Source: Hymenopellis radicata (lineage: Eukaryota > Basidiomycota > Agaricomycetes > Agaricales > Physalacriaceae). From it: a DNA stretch of 64,000 nt. Shown one piece after another: positions 11,217-24,383 of the stretch. The stretch is from assembly GCA_015501595.1 (NCBI GenBank), contig JADNRX010000161.1:1-64000 (forward strand), in the 5' to 3' direction. The first letter of the stretch is position 1, and each line of letters begins with the position of its first letter. A program made the translations under genes and the position numbers. The notes below the pieces were generated by a model. It had not been told where the DNA came from and made no database searches. It saw nothing but the letters and a program-made list of their open reading frames with translations.

Positions 11217-13889
11217 CTAAGCGCAGCTCTGATGCAGATATCGACATGGGGAGGCTGTCCGATGGGGAGAGCGGCTGGTCGAAGGGGTGTTGGTGGAGAC
11301 GGTGGGTAGGAGATTGGGGTCAGCGAGCGTGTTATGTATACGCGGTGGCGAAGGCCTGTGGCCTTCTGGGTGATGCGGCGACGCGGGGAGTGATGTAGGG
11401 AAAGGGAAAACGGCGCTGGATGAAGGCGAATGAGGGCTATTTGACTGACTACTGTGATCAGTTTCTTGAGGCGCTGTCCCCGTCGTCGTACTCCATCTCG
11501 ATCTAGGACCTGGCTCTGAGTGATTATGATCTGATGACCGAGTTTTGGTCGAGTCGTCCGACGAACTCAGATCGAGGAAAGACACTATCGCCGCTCGGGA
11601 GTGGGCGTAGGGCGCGGCGTTTGAGCCTCTTCAACAGGGCTGGTTGCCTCGTTCCCCGTCGAGTCCCCAGTCGTGCTCGTGTCGCTGAATTCAAACCTGA
11701 CATGCGATGTCCCCGAAGCCCGCTTACTACTGGAAGGGTCTGCGAGACCAACCGCACTACCAACGCCACTTGGCAGTCTGGTGCGTTGAGCGGCGGCGCT
11801 ACCGAAGTCCACCCTGAATGGGCTAGACTCCCGCATATCCAATACGGGACTGACATCTGGTCGTCTGGATGGTCGGGGAGGAGGATCCTGAAAGATAGCC
11901 TGGTTCTGAGGTGAATCGGGCGTGCGCTCGCTTGTACGTGGACCTAGACCTCTCAGCACCGACTGACGTCCGAACCTGCTAAGCGCGTTCTGGGAATATC
12001 TGACACTCCCTCTGTCGTCAACAAGAATACGGGGTAGTGAAGTGGTCGGTGGCGGCTGAGTCTGTCCGCCTTCTCTCACAGGGGAGCTAGCGGACGCGCC
12101 CTGGAATTGCGGCAGAGGTTTCTGGTTGGATGTCCTGTGTATGGACTTTCGGGACCGCAAGACGAGAGGAAGTTGAAGCGTCCTTCTGACGTTGAGTGGC
12201 CGATGATGATTTTCTCGATGCAAACGAAAGGTTCGACAGGTACGAACGGGCCGAGCCGGAAGAGCGAGAATCACGTCCAACGGAACCATTTCGCGATTCC
12301 TGTCGAGATGTAGTAGCGGCTTCTGGTGGCAGAGGCAGATCTACGGTAAAGCCAGGCGAGGACCCTTCTTTTTCGTGCCTCCCAAACTTTGACCATCTGG
12401 TGCTTTTGCCTTTACCTTTCCCTTGGGACTGCGCGGGGACATCAGATGATTTCGCTGGGTTGCCATGGTCGTCCACCTCCTTGGTCGAGTCGGGGTGTCG
12501 GAAGACCAGGTCTATGCCCAGATTACCATGACCTTCAGCATTCCTCTTCCATCGCTTGAACTCTGAACCAGTGCTAACTCTCCGCGGATGGTAAACATCA
12601 GTAGGTAGGGAGTCTCTTGGCCTGATGTCCAGAACGCCCGCTTCCGCTTCTTTGGATAATGATCCGGAATGCCCGTGACCATTATGTCGCCTGCCTCTCA
12701 TGCGGGGTCGGTAGACAAGCAGATAAAATAATAGCCAGGCCAATAGAACGAGCACAAGGACGCCAGCCAATACCAGCGCTGCTATCGTTCCCGCAGGGTA
12801 GGGGGAAGATCCATCTGATCCAGATGAAGTCGCGCTCGCGGTCGGACTATCAAGTGCGTAAGTACAGCATGCGCAACACGGAGGTATGTCAACGTACTTC
12901 GGGTTCATCGTAGCAAATGCACGGAAACCGCCAACTGGGAGAATTAGGTGAGATCCATCTACATTGGATATCGACAAGTTGTGGACAACTGTGGGATCCA
13001 AGCCGGATGAATAGAAGAGCAACGTCTCGTTATTGGTAAACGAAGATCGCGCGGATAGGAATATCTGAGTGTTGTCCAGAGTAACTGAATAGTTGCCACC
13101 ATCGGGCGATGTAGTACCCATTACCAGGAAAGACGTTCCTTGATGAACTGTCAGTGGGACGCGACCGGCGCGTGAAGAGGCACGTACCAAGAAAAGCGAC
13201 GTGGGCTGCGTCGCCAGTGGTGTTGGATTCTCGGAATGCATTTCCCAAGCCATTATTAAACGTCCACTGCCCGTCGAACTTAATGCCGCTGTCCATTATG
13301 GTTTGTAACGTGAAGTCTGAACTAAAATTGGATGAGCAGGATATTTGTGCATGTCGATGGGAGAACTCACTTATTAAAAGCTGTAGAATTTGGGGTCGTA
13401 GAAGTAATCAAAGCTCTGTCGAAAGCAACGAAGGACTGGGTCGAATCAGTTGAGGTGGTATGAGCCGTTAGAGTGAGGGTATGGTCGCTGTTTGAGAGAT
13501 TGTTGACGATGGAAAGAACATTATTGGTGCTGTCGGACTTTGACAAGTCGGAAGTCGAGGACGAATTATCGATGGATATAGAGTAGGATGCATCCGTAGC
13601 ATTACCATACAGCTCGATGCCTGTTCCTGTACAAAAGTTAAGCAAGAACGTTGAGACCTGGGCGAACTTCTTTACCATGCCATTGAATTACCAACGATGC
13701 ACCGTCGCGTGCGCTGATGTGCTGGCTGGTTCCACTCCCTGTCTCGCCGGGAGCAGAGAGGAAACCCGAACCATCGAAGTACGGATTCCAGCCGGCAGAG
13801 AGATTCGCGGTGGAGAATGTGTCGCCGAAAGGAAAGTAGGTAATCATGGGGGAGGTATCATCAACCTCGAATTGCACAGTGCTCCCCAT
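11217..13889 (-). CDS. Single-pass plasma-membrane protein with extracellular beta-rich region
   Basis: The ATG at 13889 begins MGSTVQFEVDDTSPMITYFP. The extracellular part continues over several exons with N-glycosylation sites and motifs such as FDGQWTFNNG and GGNYSVTLDN. One membrane helix follows (AALVLAGVLVLVLLAWLLFYLL), after an STSSGSDGSS-like spacer. A long cytosolic tail rich in Ser, Pro, Lys and Arg ends ASPCRYLHQSC. The plan is that of a widespread Agaricomycete family of unknown function with a jelly-roll ectodomain. Two apparent single-base losses in runs (CCC at 12099, CC at 11591 on the plus strand) break the tail. Joining the frames there restores a typical Ser/Pro-rich end. 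Wall sensing is a guess only. Confidence 0.68.
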
Positions 13890-14707
13890 CGATTCATGAA
13901 GGCCGTGTTATAAGGGTGGAAACAATGGACATAAAAGGCCCCAAGACGCAGTAGAAAACCAGTTTCCGTGTGAACTGGCTGGGCAAGGAAGAGGGGAGGG
14001 ACCGTTTCTCCTGCCAGCGTGAAGCGACTTTATGTCAAGAAGCAAGATAACCTAAACACGCTGCACGACCGAAAATGCTGCCCTGATTCCGTCATGCGTA
14101 AAACGCTGCAATTAGTTCGGACTTCGTTACCACGAATGGCAAGTCAACGTCTGACATCTCGATCTTGTCTCGATCCAAAGAAGGGAAGCTAATTATCTAA
14201 TCAGATCACCAGCCAATCACAACGTCATTCGGCCAAACATATTCTCACACTCTTTCACACTTGACCATCAACGACAAGTTGCACAACCTGAGCGCCCCAT
14301 AACCGGCGCTCGGGATCGCTTTTCTTTGCAAACGGACATTCATTGTACCCGGACTTCATTACTCCTACCCGTCTTGGGCCTCTAGGAGCCTCAAAAGTGT
14401 CTAGCCTTGACTATTCTCACTGTCATCGTTCCCTAGAAACGTTCCGGAAACAATACTCCTCCCACCTATACTTCAAGGTTAGACAGCAATTATGTTGGCT
14501 TCTCAGCGCACTAACCGATACGTTCCCAAGCGCCACACACTAACAGGAGCCTACATGGATTGAAGCTTCATTGTATCATTCCGACAAGGCATTTGCTTCC
14601 ATCATTGACGTGATTATGCCACTGATCCACATTTCGTCCACTAGACATCTCTTCTGGGGCCGTTTGTCTCCGACTCCCTTGAAACACTCCCCTTCAATTG
14701 AGTTACA
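13890..14707. other. Divergent promoter region
   Basis: This lies between two divergently transcribed genes. Small ORFs around 14343-14918 have no splice continuation and overlap the start of the next gene in another frame. No repeat or RNA gene was recognised. Confidence 0.4.
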
Positions 14708-16387
14708 ATGCCACAACCGGCGCCATATGCTGATGAGCATATACCTGTCGGGACTCCAGCTTTCTTCTCTGCCCTTCTGGCTCATATCGAGGACTCTGCT
14801 TATGCACAAGGTCTCCCGATTGATTCTGTTGTGCTCCAGTCTATACTTCTATGCTTCATTTCCGGAGATAAACATTTACTACTTCGCACCTCTGAAGAGG
14901 ACGTTCCTTTGGTCCTGAGAATTGTCACAGCGGTGAGTTCCTCCCCTCATGTATCAAAATAGCAGGGTCAGCTCTCTGATCGAAGTTGCATAGATCCTTT
15001 CGTCTCTCTTCGGCCTCGTGACGCATAAACTACGAATACGCAGGGCACAATCAAAGGGCGTCTTTGAACAAGTGAATACGACTGCATTCCTCCAATCGCT
15101 TTTTCTGCCGGGGGCCCTATCATCTTCGACAAGTTCTCTAGATCAAATCATTCACCACAAAGCGGAGAAGCGCCGTTCTGGTTCGCGTAGTACGAAACGA
15201 AAGTCACATCGTTATTCACGCTCTTTGTCATACACCGACGCGGCGTCTATCTTGTCTCCTACATCGATTCGTACGGACCCATTCGACGACAAGACGACAA
15301 TCAACGGTGGGACAGGCACGCTTACCTCCAATCCCTTCTCCTCCAGTCACGCGCTATCTCCTGCGTTTCCGCGTTCACACTCGGATCTCACCCCACTGCA
15401 AAGCGCCACGGAACCAATCACAAGAGGGCCCTTGCCAAATGCCATAGTAGTGTCCGGTCTGGAGCACGCAAGTCTTCCCTCCCAGCGGGCCTTGACACGA
15501 GTGCTACTTGACAAGAGGCTAATCTTCGACTCCCACGAAAGAGGGAGATCAGCCAGCGCGGGTGATGATCTCGACGGAGTATGGAACCTCCCAGACAACT
15601 TCTTCATGGTCTATGTTTGTCCTCACGATCCCAGGGAAAGACCCGCGATCCACAAGACTCTAGTCCGTTTCTCACATCAATCGGGGTGGGGATTCGGGTG
15701 CTGACTTCTTTTCTCCTTCCTCCACAGCTAGACCAATTCGCGATGAGTGCGGCCGTCACGCTGACGCCTGACATCCGTGCGCTCGCCAAACACGCCCATC
15801 CCCAGCTCCCTTCTCCCGTGATCCCGGTAACCTATCTGCCCTGCCTGCGAAAGTGGTACCAGCGCAGCCACTTTCCCGCGCGGCTGTCGCTGTACCTCGC
15901 GGACATCTTCTCCGCCACCCGGCACCACTACGAGGTCGACGGGTCCTTCCTCACCGCGCGCGCCATCTCGGACGCCCAAGACCTCGCGCGCGCCGCTCGC
16001 GTGCTCGGCGGCGACCCGACGGGCATGCAGCTCGTACAGGACACCGCAGCATACAACGACAGCCGCTCTATCACGACGGCGGAGACCAGCTACACGACAA
16101 CAGAGGCGGACAAGTTCCTCGACGTGATGGACGGGATTGCAGAAGGGAGCGTCGAGGTGAATCTGGCGCTGCCTCTGCCGAATAACAATGAGCCTCAAGT
16201 GCTGGATGTATCCGAGGCGGATATCGCACGGATTGCACCCCGAGTAATGTCGCATCGACTGCGGGTCCGGGATTCGGACGATGGGGTGTTTCGTGGTGCC
16301 ATGGTGGGGGCCACTATGCCTTTAAGAGAAGGCGGTGAACGGACTACGGTGAAGGACGTGCTAATTCAAGTATTAGCCGAGGTTTAA
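14708..16387 (+). CDS. Uncharacterised fungal protein, possibly Mg-chelatase/AAA-lid related
   Basis: Three exons, 14708-14932, 14994-15662 and 15728-16387, join in phase into 517 residues. The N-terminus is MPQPAPYADEHIPVGTPAFF. The middle is Ser/Thr and basic rich (residues about 125-220). The last exon is helical and well ordered, with HPQLPSPVIPVTYLPCLRKW and ATRHHYEVDGSFLTARAI. I recall this arrangement from fungal proteins labelled Mg-chelatase or MoxR-type, whose C-terminal lid looks similar. No Walker A or B motif is visible here, so ATPase activity is not supported. The second intron has an unusual GTCCGT donor. No lesion is seen. Confidence 0.6.
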
Positions 16388-16696
16388 CGTGTAACTGTAC
16401 GACTTACTAGCGTACGGAGTGTCCCTCTCTGTTCCCACTGAAGTGTTCTAGGTTTCTATGTAACTTGAGTGAGGCTGTCAGGTACTTTGCGTTCTGTAAG
16501 CAGCGAAGGACGATTGTCACAGTCAAGGTAAGCCTCGGGCCCAGCCCGAAGCAAATGAGCATTGAGGCAGAGAGGTCCCTGGCCCGAAAGCAAAAACAAC
16601 AAGAAGTGCTTAGTGTGGCCTAGCAGCAGCTAGCTGCTAGCACCTCAAGGCTCAAGCGGCAAGCCTCCTTTCCTCAGTGTAATTCGAAATGCAGGT
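16388..16696. other. Intergenic
   Basis: Holds the 3' end of the plus-strand gene and a small palindromic AGCAGCTAGCTGCT near 16625. No gene seen. Confidence 0.4.
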
Positions 16697-16702
16697 AAAA
16701 AA
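16697..16702 (-). terminator. Polymerase III terminator of tRNA-Arg
   Basis: A run of six T on the transcribed (minus) strand lies 16 bases after the tRNA 3' end, the expected polymerase III stop signal. Confidence 0.7.
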
Positions 16703-16717
16703 GATGTTTTCAACTTA

Positions 16718-16790
16718 CGACCACGGCAGTATTCGAAACTGCAATCTTCACCTCCGGAAAGTGACGCGTTAACCATTACGCTACGCGGCC
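16718..16790 (-). tRNA. tRNA-Arg (anticodon CCG)
   Basis: The minus-strand sequence folds as a complete cloverleaf of 73 nt. The acceptor pairs GGCCGCG with CGTGGTC (two G-U pairs). The D-arm is GCGT...ACGC, the anticodon arm is TCACT / GGTGA around the loop TTCCGGA, and the T-arm is GCAGT TTCGAAT ACTGC. The anticodon CCG reads CGG (Arg). A-box TAGCGTAATGG and B-box GTTTCGAATAC are intact. There is no intron. CCA is not encoded, as usual in eukaryotes. Confidence 0.93.
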
Positions 16791-16872
16791 TTGAGCGTCA
16801 GACATTTACACCATATCTGTGACCATGTTATCACCGCTGAGGTCGATATTGTCAGTGTCAAGAGCATACAAA

Positions 16873-19800
16873 CTAAATCTGCGCTTGAGAGTCCCTACGC
16901 AAGCCAAAGCTAACAAACCGCCTAAAGTCAGAAAACACCCTGTCCCCGGGGCGGTTCACATCCCCGATACTCGACCCCGTCGGGGGCCCGCTGAGCGGCG
17001 GCGACGCCAGCCCCGAAAAGATGCCCTCGCTCGGCGCGCTGATTATGCTGGGGCTCACCATGCCCCCCTGCGACGCCGCCGGGTCCATGTCCAGCGACGA
17101 CAGGAACGACGTGCTGTCCAGCTCGCTCTTCGTGCTCGTGATCGTCAGGAACGAGTCTAGCAGGTCGTTTTGCTGAAACTTTGGGGTGCCCTTCAGGTCT
17201 AGGATCTGCAACCAGGAAAGCCGTCAATTTTTTTACGAATCGGCATATGGGAGGAATGGACGCGCCTTTTGGAAGTTTGAAAAGGACGCGTCACCAATGA
17301 GGAGCGTGTAATTCAAGATGAAACCTTCTGGCGGGTCCTGGCATCGCGCACATGAGAAGGGGCAGCGACGATGAATTGAAAAAAAAAAAAACGCACGACA
17401 GGTGTGACGATGACCTTTAGCAGAGACTCCAACCTTGCCGTACTCTTTGACAAACCACGAGTATAGCTATCAAGGTATAGCGAACAAGAAATCTGCCACA
17501 ATTTATCGAGCCGTACCTGGTTGTCAACAGAGCTTCCCCGGGCAGTTTAATCAAGAACGCTTTCAATGTTTGCAGGTCAATCAAGAGCTACAGCGAGGTG
17601 AGAAATGCCACATTCAACGGGGTGGCAACAAACCTGTTCCGCTCCAATCTCTCCCAGCGGGCGGCTCTTAACCAGGGACGCGGTGAACTTCGCTAACAGT
17701 AGACTGTTGCAAGTTTCATTCAATAGGCAACCCACGGAGATTTTCCTAGGACTCAACTTGTAAATCTTGTCAAAGAGATTTCTCAGATACTTCTTCTGCT
17801 CAATGCCAGGTTTGATAGCTTCCGTTATTTGCTCAATGGCCTTCACCAGATCGCCCGTATATGCAGAAGGGCCGCTGACTTGAGCCCACGTCGCCCACGA
17901 TATTCGGGTCATCGTCGTAAACGAAGGATCACACGCCGTTTCCAATTCCCGCAAGTGAATTGCTATCGCCGACGATACACATCTGGGGAAGTATCATGAG
18001 TTGTATCGGATAGATGTGATTTAACGTACCCAACAAATACGTCACACTCGCTCTGGAACGATACTCTCTCCTTGAATTCGTCGTTGATCTTTTCGCGTAT
18101 CTTTTGCTCTAGCTTACATTCACGTTAGCATATACAGATGATGAGGGCATTAACAATACCTCAAGTGCGGTTGCTTGGCAATAGTCCGCCGTGTTGATGA
18201 CAAGAGATGCTTGTTGTATCGCGCTCAAATCAAATCTCGTTTCCGTCGAGCGCCGAAGTTGAGCAGACCTGGGAAGAGGAGCTCCTATTATGCGTGCGTA
18301 ACAAGGAGAAACCAACGTACTTTTTCAAACTCGCAGTCAGAACGTCGTCTATAGAATTCTTAGTCAAGATCGAGAACAACCAAAACAATACTTGCCAGCG
18401 TATATCTTTAACCACTTCTTGTGTACGAGGGCTAAATCAAACAACGCCTGTCCGGAAGACAGTTTGGCACACTGCTCCAAGCTTTGAGCGTAGAAATAAA
18501 ACAACTCGGTGGAGGACGGGAGAACGAGAATCGGAGAGCTTCCTTCCTCCAATTCGCCTGATGCCCTAGGAGTTCCCGCATCCAACGAAGTACGCGGTGG
18601 GGGTGCCTTGGGTTTACGATGCGGAGCAAGCATGTCTGATAGAGCCCTAGACGTGCAATGTCAGGCCTTTGAACTTTAATGATACTGGAAAGCGCACTTG
18701 TTCTGAGCCTCAACAAAAACGCCCATGTGAGGTTCAAATGCCGACGTTATTGACTTGATCGGCCCAGAAGGAGGCGCCGTAGCAGCAAGAATATCTGCAA
18801 ACTGAGAAAGGTTCGCAGGACATTCTACGAGTCTAAAGGAGAGTCACGCACCGGTGTTGCCCACTTCTTGGCAATCGACAACTCAAAGTCTGATGCGAGC
18901 TGCAGATTATCGAGAAGAGTCTTCACGTTCAGCGACGCGCCAGCTTTAGACAACAGGACCGACATATCATCTCTATTGCTTCTCAGCCGTATGAATAAAC
19001 AGGACGACACGAGCATACCTCGTAATCTCTGCAAATTTTGCCAGTAGGTGCCAGCTTACTTTCCACTCGCCGGGAACACGCGTCCTTGGCGGAGATCGTG
19101 CGCCTGAAGCAATCGTAGGAACCAAGAGAAGCGCCGGGGAATGTTGTCCAATTGGCCTGCTTCGTCCGTAGTTCGGAATATCCGGCGGTACTCCTTCAGC
19201 TCCATAGCCACGTACCGATCAACAAGACTGTTCCGCACATCTTCGCCCAAGACATCGACGACCAAGCATGCATCGGCAACAGTGGAGGACTTGACTTGTT
19301 TGTTAGGGTCCTCCAGGTAGCTGTGAAGCGATTAGAGGGGGATGAACCGATGAGGATGAGGAGGAGAAGAATACAATTTATCGAAATCACTCTCCACAAG
19401 GGTGCGTATTTCGCCTTGCATCTGTTGAATACGACGCCAAACCTGGGCAACGCGAGGGACAGTCGTGTAAGGCTTGAACGAAACGGAGATCTGCTTAACG
19501 GCCGCCAGAGTCTGCGCCATCTCGGTGTATTTCTTTTCCCTGACATGGTCCTCCAGCTGTGTTAACGCGTTAACTAAAGTAATATTGAGCTATCAAGGTC
19601 AGAAGTTATGTAACCACGTACCGAGCATCTGGAGCCTCTTGAGCGTCGTTAAACTATTAATCAAGTTCTTCTTGGCCAAATCCAAGACTTGGATGTCCTT
19701 TGTTATATTCCGGACGACAGCTTCGGATTCCGTTGCCTTTTCGCGTATTCGTGACATTTGGCCTAACAGTTCCTATTATTCAAAGTTGAAGAGCATCCAA

Positions 19801-20147
19801 CAAACAGAAGTTTGGGTTCCCACCGAGATGAGTTCTTGGATGACCTGCATCCTGTTTGAGTCCTGGCTCTCCTTTAACTGCGCCCGTAATGCATTGATTT
19901 CCTCCTGCAGCACGCGCTGCTCCTCTGCGAGCCTTTGCTGTAGGATTTCGGTTTCTGCGAGTGAAGCCTCTAGACGAAAAGGTAAGATTTAAACCACATA
20001 GTCCGCGACGGTCTCACCATCAGGAAAATGCGTGTTCAGCGTCTCTAGAAGACTGAACGACGTCGCTTGGACATCTTTGCCGTCGTTTGAAGGAGCTAAA
20101 ATTCTCCGAATGTCATAGTCAACTGTATCCGGCGCGGTCGTCGTCAT
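16873..20147 (-). CDS. VPS53: VPS53, subunit of the GARP tethering complex
   Basis: A many-exon gene with strong Vps53 landmarks in order: YDIRRILAPSNDGKD, a long N-terminal coiled coil (AEEQRVLQEEINALRAQL), ELLGQMSRIREKATESEA, VRNITKDIQVLDLAKKNL, SLTTLKRLQML, EYRRIFRTTDEAGQLDNI and RRFSWFLRLL. A C-terminal helical region includes WATWAQVSGPSAYTGDLV. GARP (Vps51-54) tethers endosome-derived vesicles at the trans-Golgi network. The start is taken at the ATG at 20147. An in-frame ATG at 20192 would add 15 residues that look atypical. The last exon is Ser/Pro rich (SAPSEGIFSGLASPPL) and stops at 16873. Introns are short. One contains an A13 run near 17378. The tRNA-Arg gene lies just downstream. 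Confidence 0.9.
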
Positions 20148-20331
20148 TGACCAAAGCCAAGCTGCGTTCAGGGTTCCGATCATGCCGCTCAAGCCTACCC
20201 GGAAGCATCTTCACTATTAGTATTACTGAGTTCAAGCGTACTCGAATATTTATGCACATTAGGGAATATAAACAACTTTGGTCAAGCTACATATTTTCCG
20301 CCACCGTTGATCTTCCTTTTCACCTTCATCT

Positions 20332-21892
20332 TCAAGCGCCCAATACCAATAATCTGGCACTCTCAACTCTTCCAGCCGCGCAATCTGACAAAGAAGATTT
20401 ATCGTAAGCCAAGCGCGCAATATCACCACGTCGTGGACCAACCTTCAGCTCTTCCAAAACATCCTTGTCGCGCAAACGAGACTCACACATTGTATGAAAA
20501 ATAGCACTGCTCCCATCCTTTTCGCTATGTGAATCATGGATGTCGAGAATCCGGAGGTGAGGGAAGAGAAAAGCTTCCCCGTCAATCACTGTCAGCTGCT
20601 CTAATGTCTCGAGAGGAAGGTCGTCATGCGTCAACCACAACTCTTCGACACCCACCATGAGTCGAAAGAACCCATTCTGAGAATGGTCAGGAAAAACCGG
20701 GTCCGTAAAAGCAAGATGGAGGTGTGTTATCCCGGAGAAATCTGGATAGACTGGTAACGACAGCCAGTCGCCTATGACTGGCGCAATGGCGAGGCGCCTG
20801 ATAGAGGGGATGGTGAGCGCTGGTAGGACATGGTCGAACAAGCCAATCAGTGGCCCAGACCGCTCCGCGTGATCCACGACAAGCTCCTCCAAAGCGGGAA
20901 GTAAGATATTGGGCACAATCGGATCCGACGTCACGACGGCACCTAGATCCAATACCTTCAGACTGCTCATCTTGCGACACCCCAGAACGAAGGCGGGGCT
21001 CATGAACACATTGCCGCCGCAGCGCAGCTCGGTAAGCTGCCCCCAAGGGAGTTGCACACATTCCGCTATGCCACGCTCTAAAAGCGTCACGACTCTGAGC
21101 TTGGGAGCAGCGCTGGATTCAAAAGTGGTGACCGCCACTCGGGTGTTTGACTCCTTTCGTGGGCGATATAGAGCTCCTCTAGTATGGGGAACGGACGACC
21201 AGCAAAACACTGCAACGACGGTGCCGGGACATGCGCATCGAGATACTTCCAGCGCGCCGTACTGCTCTCCAGCACCGCCGTCAACGGGTGATCGACAATC
21301 TCCTGCCATGGTCCACTCCGGATGGTCAAGCACAAATCAAGCCCTTTGGACCGCTCGAAGAAGAGCATGCCTTTATACACACAATCCCGATATGAAAGTT
21401 CCCCATATGCCGCGAAATTGAGATACACCGTGGCCCACAGCCGCGGGAGAGCCAACGCGACGTCTCTCCATTTACGCGAGACGTGGGACACATTCCAAGG
21501 ATGGTCCTTTGGGCATAACGAATCGGGCTCCGGTTCAACGTACGGAACTGGCGCGCAATATAGGAATATCTCGGCCAGGACGTCGTTCGGAAGTGTCCGT
21601 ATGGGATGTAACGCCTTTTGAACGTCGCTGGACCGAGTGAGCATGAGTGCCTGCGACGATTTGATGAGCCTGACAGTCTCTTCGGCACTGAGTAATTGCT
21701 TTTCCAACGACGCAAGAACAGTCTGGGACTCCGATAGGTACGCACGCAGCTCGTTGGACTCTGCTTCGCTGGGGCATGATTGCCAGAGAGCAGCTGGTTT
21801 AATCGAGCAGAAAAGCCCCATGATTCAATGGAATCGTGGCCTGTGGCCGAATCTCCGCATGTTGAACGAGCTGACTGCGACATCAGATTCAT
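20332..21892 (-). CDS. F-box/LRR protein, two apparent 1-base deletions
   Basis: The third full-length member of the local family. It starts MNLMSQSARSTCG at 21892 (or the next Met at 21883). A coiled coil follows (ELRAYLSESQTVLASLEKQL), then the F-box HPIRTLPNDVLAEIFLYCAP, CPKDHPWNVSHVSRKWRDV and leucine-rich repeats (VLPALTIPSIRRLAIAPV) to a stop at 20332. Single-base losses are inferred at about 21767 (C run between the start and the coiled coil) and 21138 (between HERSQTPE and VAVTTFESS). Correcting each restores one frame. Both are in short base runs. It should act as an SCF substrate receptor. It lies 185 bases from the VPS53 start, which is transcribed in the same direction. Confidence 0.72.
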
Positions 21893-22651
21893 AAAACGTT
21901 CATGAGAGCAGAAGACAACAAGAGTTCGGAGTTTACCGCGGGTCGGGCGCGTTCAGGGGTATTCTATATTACTTGGTACAAAGTTGGTTATATGCTCCAC
22001 GGCTTATAGCGCCATGCAAGTTTACATATGAACCTCTCTGGCAGGCCAGCTGCCCGCTCAATAGACTCCATCAAAGACATACTGAGTTTGTGAAAGGCCG
22101 GAACGAGCGGATGATCCGCACGTCGGCGGGCCTTTTGCTATGTTGGAGCAACAACTGTAGGGTGGTGTCCGACTGGTAGAGATTCTGAGGAGATCTTCTG
22201 TCACTGTGGTTGAGAAAACGTTAGAAGTAATTCAGATGCTGCTTACTCAAGCCAGGTACTATGTACAGAAAATTGCGAGCGCAGCGTCGTTGTGCAACAA
22301 AGAGAAGCACAGCTTGATACTCGGTGAGTTCTGCTCGCGATATTCGCATATACCGATAGTGAATGCTTTAGGATCATAACGCGCTGTAGTAGTTGCTGTA
22401 GCTGCTTGAGTCTGACGGTGATTGCCTAAACGGGATGCAACCCATCGGGGGAGCGGGATTTCACTTTCTTGTTGTCATCGGACATCTCCCTGGACTGGAT
22501 GTCCCAGAGTTCATTCATGCACCAATTTCTCAACGAAAGACGACCTCTACTGAATCCAATATAGCGCCCCATGAGCTTACGCTCTCCGAATTCTTCCATT
22601 TCTCCGGTACTACAAGTGTTTGGAGAGTGGAACAAGGACTCTATGAGAATA
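21893..22651. other. Intergenic; right part is the duplicated 3' flank of F-box copy 2
   Basis: From about 22465 to 22600 the sequence matches the region downstream of copy 1 (10755-10890). It includes a short conserved reading beginning MEEFGER on the minus strand, which could be a last exon in both copies. Elsewhere nothing is seen. Confidence 0.4.
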
Positions 22652-24113
22652 TCAATAGGCGGACGGCGTGATAAGGATGGAGTCGAAATTTACCTGAAGG
22701 TCTGAACGCACATCAGACCGCGAGTTGACAATGTTTAGTATCAAACCATTGACATACTCGGCGTCGTTCTCAAAACGACATTCATGAAGATCGAGGGTAC
22801 GCAGACAAGGCAAGCGCACCATGTCCTCCTCAGCTCCACCCACAACAAGACCAAGAAGGAAATCTCCGGATACCTTGTGGTCCTCCAACTGGAATTCCTC
22901 AACATCTGTCATAAGATTCAGAAAGTTCAGCAACGTCTTCGTGCCACCCATATAATCGACCTGGATGTAGAAGTCATGAACTGGGTCCGGCATCCGAAGC
23001 ATGGATCCTTCAATGCTCAGAGTGGTAATCTGATGAAAATCGGGATGCGAATCGAGGTCCTCGAAACAAATGTAATGGCGGTGGAAGGTAAGCGAGAGGT
23101 CGCGAATGCGTGGGAGCCTCAGAAAAGGGAGGAACTCTGCAACACTCCCTGCGTTACCACGGCCATGTTCAATTAGATCGATACGCTTCAGTGCTGGAAG
23201 AGTGATTCTATGGGCCGGCTCGAGCTCGAAAACAATTATCCCAAACCGCAACGTTAAGTCCTCGATATTGATCAAGCGTTCAAGCAGTGAACAAATCGGA
23301 AGCTCTAGCGCGAACGTATAACATGACAAATGCGTCAACTGGTGGCACGGAAACGATTCCAACATTGCGGTTAACTGTACTGCACGGGATGAGTCATAGA
23401 GGGTGAGAGTCTTCAGACATGGGGCATCATTGAAAGCGTCCACGATGGTATCAGTGTTTCCAGTTGTATCTTTGTAGCGAATGCCCAATTCCCGTAACGA
23501 CGGAAACGAACATCCGGAAAACAGCTGCAAGGACCATGTTGGAAGGCCACACGTCAAGGTGCGCCAGCGCTTTGTGCTGGTCTCCAAAAAAGCTGATCAG
23601 AGGATGGTCTGAAATACCCTTCATCCCGCTAAAGAGATGCATGGAGAGGTCCAGATTCCCGGACCGCTCAAAAAGCAAGATGCCCTTGAACACGCATTGT
23701 TTCTGGGAGAGGTTCTTGTATCGTTTAAAGTTAAGATATATCGTAGACCAAAGGCGAGGTGTGGATAGTGTGATTTCCCGCCATCGCTGGCAAACGTGGG
23801 ACAGATTCCAAGGATGATTTTTTGGGCAGAGCGTGTCGAATTCATGGCCGAAGTCAATGTCACCCTCGTCCATGAACGGGTACAGCAGACAAAGATTTCT
23901 GAGAGGATATCGCGGGGAGGGAGCGAATGGGATGAAGGACTGTTTTAACTTCAGTCAGGGTGCCCAAGGCTGTCGAGTACAAAACCCTTGAGTGCAGAAA
24001 GTGTCTGCCGAGCTTTTTTTATCTGCTCTTGTAGAGAGTCTACGAGCGTCGAGTTCGGAGGATTCCTTTACTATCTGACGCATGGCGTCGACTTCAGCAT
24101 CATGCGGGGGAGC

Positions 24114-24383
24114 TGTTGGAAAACACGCGACGCGGGTGTCGATACGCGCGCTAGTCAGCGGAACGGGCACGCTTGCTGAGCACACAGTGCATTGGCTCTA
24201 AAGCAAACGAGTAATGAATACATCCTCGAGTACCTACTTAAATACTAGAACATGTACCTAAGAATAGCATATGGGATGAGTAAGCCAAGGAGGTGGCGCG
24301 TAGATCCTATGGAGAAGACACGTCACGACCATATGTACGTGTGAACATGCTCGAGCACACGAGCACTTCAATATATTCCAACA
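24114..24383. repeat. Left LTR of the TRIM element
   Basis: A 270-bp LTR, TGTTGGAAAACACGCG...TTCAATATATTCCAACA. Compared with the right LTR it lacks one A in two A-runs and one G in a G-run and has G for A at one position. Confidence 0.9.
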